From: an uncultured Alistipes sp.
Lineage (GTDB): Bacteria; Bacteroidota; Bacteroidia; Bacteroidales; Rikenellaceae
Direction of reading: 5' to 3'
DNA: 9,543 nucleotides
Assembly (NCBI GenBank): GCA_900769745.1
Contig: CAAGHX010000113.1
Location: 1-9,543 of the forward strand
In this document: positions 6,461 to 9,543 of the stretch, piece after piece
Numbering within the stretch: the first letter of the stretch is position 1
Layout: every line of letters starts with the position of its first letter
Notes under the pieces: model-generated
What the model was told of the DNA's origin: nothing
The model's database searches: none
Seen by the model: only the letters and a program-made list of their open reading frames with translations
Translations under genes and position numbers: made by a program

Positions 6461-7414
6461 TTAATCCTTTAATGGTTTTCTGCGGAAGTAGTAAGCAACC
6501 GAGAGTCCTGAAATGATATGCCAAATTCCCCACCAAGCTGTAATGAAGAGCATACCGCCATAGTGGCCGTGCCAAATCTCTGCAGGGAAGATTGCAGGGT
6601 TGAAGAGCAAAATCAATCCCAAACCTGAATTCTGGATACCAGTCTCCACTGTGAGCGAACGCACATCACGCTCTGGCAACTTGCCGAGGCGACCAGTGAA
6701 GTAGCCCGACATCAAGGCGCTGGCGTTGTGGAGCAACACGATGAAGAATACGTAGAAGATATTGTCTATGAAAATTTGGAAGTTCTGTGAGAATGACACT
6801 GTAACCATGCCGATAAAGAGCAGGATTGAGAGAATCTGCGCAGGCTTGGTAATCTTCTTTGTGGCGTTGGGGAAGTAGTGTGAGAAAACAAGACCCAAGA
6901 AGATGGGCACACCCAACAGAAGAAGAATCTGCTCCAACATAGGACCAAATGGAATCACGAGTGTTGGGATGTCGCTTCTAATGCTGATGAATCGGCTGTA
7001 GAGTGAACCCCAGAAGAAGAAGTTGAATGGAGTCACGATAGGAGCAAAAGCTGTGGTGATAGCGGTCATCGACACCGACAACTCGATGTTGCCCTTTGAG
7101 AGCGATGAGATGAAGTTAGAGATATTACCTCCGGGGCACGATGCCACCAAAATCATACCCAATGCAATCATTGGAGTAATCAGTGGATTCAGGGCCAATG
7201 CGATTAGGAATGTAACAGCTGGCAAAATAACCCACTGCGACACAACTCCCAGAATTACCGACTTGGGGTTGGTGAATACATCTTTGAACGTTTGTAGCTT
7301 GATACCTAGTGCTACGCCAAACATCACAAATGCGAGAATGATATTCACGATAAACATTCCGCCTTCTCCAAAATTGATGGTAATACCATTCAGAGCTTCT
7401 AACTGTTCTTTCAT
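6461..7414 (-). CDS. Bile acid:sodium symporter family (SBF/BASS) transporter
   Basis: Numbered from the ATG at 7414 this is a 317-residue protein of very hydrophobic character with about nine or ten membrane segments, the normal size for the family. SCPGGNISNFISSLSKGN (92-109) and ETGIQNSGLGLIL (257-269) are the two sodium-binding crossover motifs typical of BASS proteins. Members carry organic anions (bile acids, sulfated steroids, pantoate or other 2-oxo and carboxylic acids) with sodium across the inner membrane; the substrate here is unknown. An upstream in-frame ATG at 7480 would add 22 residues with no resemblance to the family. The 7414 start puts a short amphipathic lead before the first membrane segment, as in relatives, and is preferred. 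It is the first gene of the operon, preceded by a long leader of about 140 nt if the promoter box at 7560-7567 is used. Confidence 0.9.
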   Translation of the reverse strand: MKEQLEALNGITINFGEGGMFIVNIILAFVMFGVALGIKLQTFKDVFTNPKSVILGVVSQWVILPAVTFLIALALNPLITPMIALGMILVASCPGGNISNFISSLSKGNIELSVSMTAITTAFAPIVTPFNFFFWGSLYSRFISIRSDIPTLVIPFGPMLEQILLLLGVPIFLGLVFSHYFPNATKKITKPAQILSILLFIGMVTVSFSQNFQIFIDNIFYVFFIVLLHNASALMSGYFTGRLGKLPERDVRSLTVETGIQNSGLGLILLFNPAIFPAEIWHGHYGGMLFITAWWGIWHIISGLSVAYYFRRKPLKD

Positions 7415-7559
7415 CTGAAAAAAAATAACATCAGTAGCCACATCGGGGCGGCTACTCAGGGTTAATCTATTTCCGGGCATTTTCGTAGATTGATTTCCGA
7501 GAACCCAATTACTACGCTCGCCCCTGTTAATATACCTTTATCATAAAAAGGTGATGCTA

Positions 7560-7567
7560 CAAAAGTA
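7560..7567 (-). promoter_or_regulatory. Probable -7 promoter box of the transporter operon
   Basis: The minus strand reads TACTTTTG, an exact fit to TAnnTTTG. No TTTG element is found 19-21 nt upstream; that position is instead occupied by the inverted repeat at 7571-7588. Transcription would start near 7553, giving a leader of about 140 nt to the ATG at 7414. Confidence 0.45.
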
Positions 7568-7570
7568 TCA

Positions 7571-7588
7571 AATATTTCTCTAAATATT
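7571..7588. repeat. AT-rich inverted repeat at the transporter promoter (operator candidate)
   Basis: AATATTT-CTCT-AAATATT is a perfect 7-bp inverted repeat with a 4-nt centre. It lies just upstream of the leftward -7 box, where the -33 element would be expected, so a dimeric regulator bound here would block or replace normal sigma contact. AT-rich sequence makes chance palindromes common, so support is modest. Confidence 0.35.
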
Positions 7589-7800
7589 CCATTCAGCTGC
7601 ATATATTGTGGTGATATTACCCATTTTGTTGGCCAAATGGTTTATTTTGTCGGTGGTTTAGACTACTAGTGGAGACTTTTATGCAACATATTTAGCTCTC
7701 TGAAATTTTCGCAACGGCTCCTGTGGCGAAAAATTCTATGCCAAAAAACTGCATAAAACACCTTCTTCTGGTGAAGTGAGAGATTAGTTGGTCGGATTGA

Positions 7801-7830
7801 TTGCGAGTGAGTGAAAAATGGTTAACTTTG
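7801..7830 (+). promoter_or_regulatory. Promoter of the M28 peptidase gene
   Basis: TTG at 7801-7803, a 19-nt spacer, and TAACTTTG at 7823-7830 match the Bacteroidetes sigma pattern TTTG-N19-21-TAnnTTTG in both box and spacing. The predicted start of transcription is near 7837, about 30 nt before the ATG at 7868. The leader is A/T-rich (ATATTATTTAATAACAGAGT) with no strong Shine-Dalgarno sequence, as is usual in this phylum. Confidence 0.72.
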
Positions 7831-7867
7831 CAGCATTGAAAACAAAAATATTATTTAATAACAGAGT

Positions 7868-9127
7868 ATGAAGAGATTGATTTTTATTTTGCTCACGCTT
7901 GTTGCTTCACAGGTCGTAGCACAGGATTTGCCCCTTTACAAGAAGGTCGTGAAGGAGCTCAGCTCGTCGAAGTATCAGGGTCGTGGCTATGCCTATGATG
8001 GTGCCAACAAGGCGGGCAAATATCTTGAGAAGGAGTTTAAGAAGGCGGGTGTTGACCAGGTTATTTGCCAGCCATTCAAGATTAACATCAACACATTCCC
8101 TGGCAAGATGAAACTCGCCGTAGATGGCCGCAAGTTGCAGGCTGGTGTTGACTTTAACCTCCGCGAGTTCTCGCCAGGTGCTAAGGGTAGCTACAAGCTC
8201 TACCACATCGACACAGCTAACTACGACTCGAAGAAGATTTTTGCCGACTTGGCACTTCCTGAGAACAAGGGTGCATTTGTGGTGTGCGACTTCTGGTTTA
8301 CCTATAAGCATGGCGCCGACTTCAAGCGTATGCAGAGCAAGGAGGGTTGCGCTAATGGTGGTTTGATTTACACTTGGAGCGAGCCATTGAAGTTCTATAA
8401 GGCTTATGGCGAGAAGGTGTCGCAGAAGCCAGTTATCTGGGTTACTAACGATGCACTCTCTGCCGATGCAAAGAGCATCGATGTTGATATCGAGAACAAG
8501 TTCTTGTCTGATTACGAGTGCTTCAATGTGATTGCTAAGGTTGAGGGCGAGAGCCACGACAGCTGCTATGTATTCACAGCTCACTACGACCACTTGGGTA
8601 ACCTCGGCCGCAAGGTATATTACGCTGGTGCTCACGACAATGCGTCGGGTACTGCTGCCATCGTTACACTCGCAGCACACTATGCTAAGCAGCGTCCAAA
8701 ATACGATATGTACTTCATCGCTTTCTCTGGCGAGGATGCTTTCTTGCGTGGCTCGGAGTGGTATGCCAACAATCCTTTGGTTAGCCTCAAGCAGATTAAG
8801 TACCTCTTCAACCTCGATATGATTGGCGACAACAACCCAGTGCAGTATTGCGAGGTTAGCGACGAGGGTATGCGTGGCTATGAGCTCTTCGAGAAGATTA
8901 ACAACTCAAAGCACTACTTCAAGTCGCTCAATCGTGGCAAGCTCGCTGGCAATAGCGACCACTACCCATTTGCACAGCGCCACGTGCCTTGCATCTTCCT
9001 CGAGAACGAGGGTGGCGACGCCTTTAAGTACTACCACACTACATTCGACACTTGGGAGAATGCTATCTTCGATAGCTATGAGCCAGTGTTTAAGTTGGTG
9101 GTGGACTTCGTGGAGCAGTACAAGTAA
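7868..9127 (+). CDS. Secreted M28-family zinc aminopeptidase-like protein
   Basis: 419 residues. MKRLIFILLTLVASQVVA is a Sec signal peptide with likely cleavage after Ala18 and no lipobox cysteine, so the mature enzyme is periplasmic or released. The C-terminal half carries the complete co-catalytic two-zinc site of M28 peptidases: His239 in AHYDHLG, bridging Asp257 in AHDNASG, the Glu289-Asp290 pair in SGED (catalytic base then ligand), Asp317 in NLDMIG, and His390 in YYHTTFDTWEN. SDHYPF (363-368) is the usual substrate-side segment. The second position of the Glu pair is Asp rather than Glu, a variation also known in active family members. The insert between about residues 75 and 215 separates the N-terminal helices from the catalytic core and resembles a PA-type lid by position only. 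The gene stands alone behind its own promoter. Likely role: removing N-terminal residues from peptides outside the cytoplasm; specificity unknown. Confidence 0.9.
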   Translation: MKRLIFILLTLVASQVVAQDLPLYKKVVKELSSSKYQGRGYAYDGANKAGKYLEKEFKKAGVDQVICQPFKININTFPGKMKLAVDGRKLQAGVDFNLREFSPGAKGSYKLYHIDTANYDSKKIFADLALPENKGAFVVCDFWFTYKHGADFKRMQSKEGCANGGLIYTWSEPLKFYKAYGEKVSQKPVIWVTNDALSADAKSIDVDIENKFLSDYECFNVIAKVEGESHDSCYVFTAHYDHLGNLGRKVYYAGAHDNASGTAAIVTLAAHYAKQRPKYDMYFIAFSGEDAFLRGSEWYANNPLVSLKQIKYLFNLDMIGDNNPVQYCEVSDEGMRGYELFEKINNSKHYFKSLNRGKLAGNSDHYPFAQRHVPCIFLENEGGDAFKYYHTTFDTWENAIFDSYEPVFKLVVDFVEQYK

Positions 9128-9130
9128 GTA

Positions 9131-9213
9131 TTAGAAGCCGCCTAACAAGGCTCTTTTGGCATCTGGCTCGCCCTCGACATCCTCATTTACGTCTAGTAAA
9201 CTGCGGCTTCTAG
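9131..9213. repeat. 83-nt element bounded by a 10-bp perfect inverted repeat, in the peptidase 3' region
   Basis: TAGAAGCCGC (9132-9141) and GCGGCTTCTA (9203-9212) are exact reverse complements; an outer T/G pair (9131/9213) extends the stem as a wobble. The enclosed 61 nt hold a second hairpin, TTTAC-GTCTA-GTAAA (9186-9200). The element begins 3 nt after the peptidase stop codon. On the minus strand a frame with no start codon reads through it, containing LDVNEDVEGEPDAKRALL, and stops at the left arm (TAA at 9131-9133). It looks like a compact cassette or structured RNA more than random spacer; whether it is a dispersed genomic repeat cannot be told from one copy. Confidence 0.5.
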
Positions 9214-9263
9214 GACTTTGGCTAGCTTCAAATTAGCTCTTGTTATACAACTTCTAAAGAATT

Positions 9264-9303
9264 GGGGTTGTCCGATGTATTTGTCGGGCAACCTCTTTTT
9301 TTT
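9264..9303 (+). terminator. Rho-independent terminator after the peptidase gene
   Basis: GGTTGTCCGA (9266-9275) pairs with TCGGGCAACC (9284-9293) over ten pairs, one a G-U wobble, around an 8-nt loop. It is followed by TC and a run of eight T (9296-9303). It lies about 140 nt past the peptidase stop codon, so the inverted-repeat element at 9131-9213 is inside the peptidase transcript. Confidence 0.85.
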
Positions 9304-9386
9304 GTTGTTAAAAAACAAGTGGGGTAGTTAGAATTATTTTTGAATAGATAAAAAATGAATCAATGGCAGAAAAAATAGAAAAAAAA

Positions 9387-9417
9387 TTTGTTTGTTTCGA
9401 ATTTTACACTACCTTTG
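9387..9417 (+). promoter_or_regulatory. Promoter of tRNA-Val
   Basis: TTTG (9387-9390), a 19-nt spacer and TACCTTTG (9410-9417) fit the Bacteroidetes primary sigma consensus exactly. The box ends 16 nt before the mature tRNA 5' end at 9434, leaving room for a short 5' leader removed by RNase P. An A-rich tract just upstream (about 9368-9386) may act as an UP-like element. This is the clearest phylum-level marker in the window. Confidence 0.85.
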
Positions 9418-9433
9418 CACTCGCAAACAAAAA

Positions 9434-9508
9434 GGGAGTTTAGCTCAGCTGGTTCAGAGCATCTGCCTTACAAGCAGAGGGTCGGCGGTTCGAATCCGTC
9501 AACTCCCA
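9434..9508 (+). tRNA. tRNA-Val (anticodon UAC)
   Basis: A complete 75-nt cloverleaf. The acceptor arms GGGAGTT (9434-9440) and AACTCCC (9501-9507) pair fully. The D arm is GCTC/GAGC. The anticodon stem is TCTGC/GCAGA with loop CTTACAA, placing TAC at 9469-9471, which reads GUA and other valine codons. The T arm is GGCGG-TTCGAAT-CCGTC with one G-U pair. The discriminator base is A9508, and the next bases are CA rather than CCA, so the 3' CCA end must be added after transcription. No intron or odd base is seen. Confidence 0.96.
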
Positions 9509-9510
9509 CA

Positions 9511-9537
9511 AAGCAATCCGAAAGGGTTGCTTTTTTT
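9511..9537 (+). terminator. Rho-independent terminator of tRNA-Val
   Basis: AAGCAATCC (9511-9519), a GAAA tetraloop, and GGGTTGCTT (9524-9532) form a nine-pair stem with one wobble, followed by a T run to 9537. It starts two bases after the tRNA, so the tRNA appears to be a single-gene transcript. Confidence 0.88.
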
Positions 9538-9543
9538 GTTTTA

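Larger units (their letters stand above)
7415..7867. other. Divergent control region between the transporter operon and the peptidase gene
   Basis: No convincing gene lies here. The region holds a -7 box for the leftward transporter operon (7560-7567), a full promoter for the rightward peptidase gene (7801-7830), and several inverted repeats. CCATTT/AAATGG (7621-7626 and 7635-7640) encloses a TTGGCCAA core. TTTTCGC/GCGAAAA (7706-7712 and 7726-7732) has a 13-nt loop. TATGC/GCATA (7737-7741 and 7751-7755) is spaced by nine. Part of it (7415-7480) is in frame with the transporter and would be coding if the upstream ATG at 7480 were used. Confidence 0.55.
9128..9433. other. Intergenic region between the peptidase gene and tRNA-Val
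   Basis: 306 nt without a convincing protein gene. It holds, in order, the inverted-repeat element (9131-9213), a spacer with the small repeat TTGT-TAT-ACAA (9240-9250), the terminator (9264-9303), a very A/T-rich stretch (9304-9386), and the tRNA promoter (9387-9417). Confidence 0.6.

Noticed and set aside
7541..7556. Possible small hairpin CTTTAT/ATAAAAAG in the transporter leader
   Set aside because: The pairing is A/T-rich, short and imperfect, as expected by chance in this stretch.
7907..8680. A 257-codon open frame on the minus strand across the peptidase gene
   Set aside because: It is antisense to the M28 peptidase, whose metal ligands are all present in the other frame; the composition is that of a shadow frame and no start signal is seen.
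9434..9508. tRNA-Val as an attachment site for an integrated element
   Set aside because: No integrase gene, no repeated tRNA 3' end and no element boundary are visible; the tRNA is intact and followed directly by its own terminator.

Overview
The window looks like a piece of a Bacteroidales chromosome. Three things support this. Several starts are preceded by the Bacteroidetes -7 promoter box TAnnTTTG, twice with a TTTG or TTG -33 element 19 bases upstream. Shine-Dalgarno sequences are weak or absent. The protein families are typical of gut Bacteroidales: a POTRA-less Omp85 protein, a PlsC-like acyltransferase with a membrane-embedded C-terminus, a YafV-type amidase and a short IorA. I cannot fix the genus; an Alistipes-like or related gut genus is only an impression.

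Layout. Positions 1-3288 (minus strand) hold a tight four-gene operon read right to left: omega-amidase (nitrilase family), iorA, iorB, and the start of a class I/II aminotransferase that runs off the left edge. The genes are separated by 13 nt, a 1-nt TAATG overlap and 11 nt. Together they suggest transamination of (probably aromatic) amino acids to 2-oxo acids, ferredoxin-linked oxidative decarboxylation of those acids to acyl-CoA, and clean-up of 2-oxoglutaramate-type by-products.

Positions 3289-3670 are intergenic. They hold the promoter of the operon above and a tandem set of hairpins, one a good minus-strand terminator, ending the next unit. Positions 3671-7414 (minus strand) are a second operon: bile acid:sodium symporter family transporter, then acyltransferase, then Omp85-like outer-membrane protein, with gaps of 18 and 12 nt. 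It looks like an envelope or lipid-related unit, but no substrate can be read from it.

Positions 7415-7867 are a divergent control region with a promoter for each direction and several inverted repeats. Positions 7868-9127 (plus strand) encode a secreted M28 zinc aminopeptidase-like protein. Its 3' region contains an 83-nt element closed by a 10-bp inverted repeat, then a strong terminator. The window ends with a tRNA-Val(UAC) gene that has a textbook Bacteroidetes promoter and its own terminator.

I do not see a defence system, CRISPR array, prophage or transposase. The least ordinary items are the inverted-repeat element at 9131-9213, the IorA without its C-terminal ferredoxin domain, and the pairing of an omega-amidase with an indolepyruvate-type oxidoreductase and an aminotransferase.
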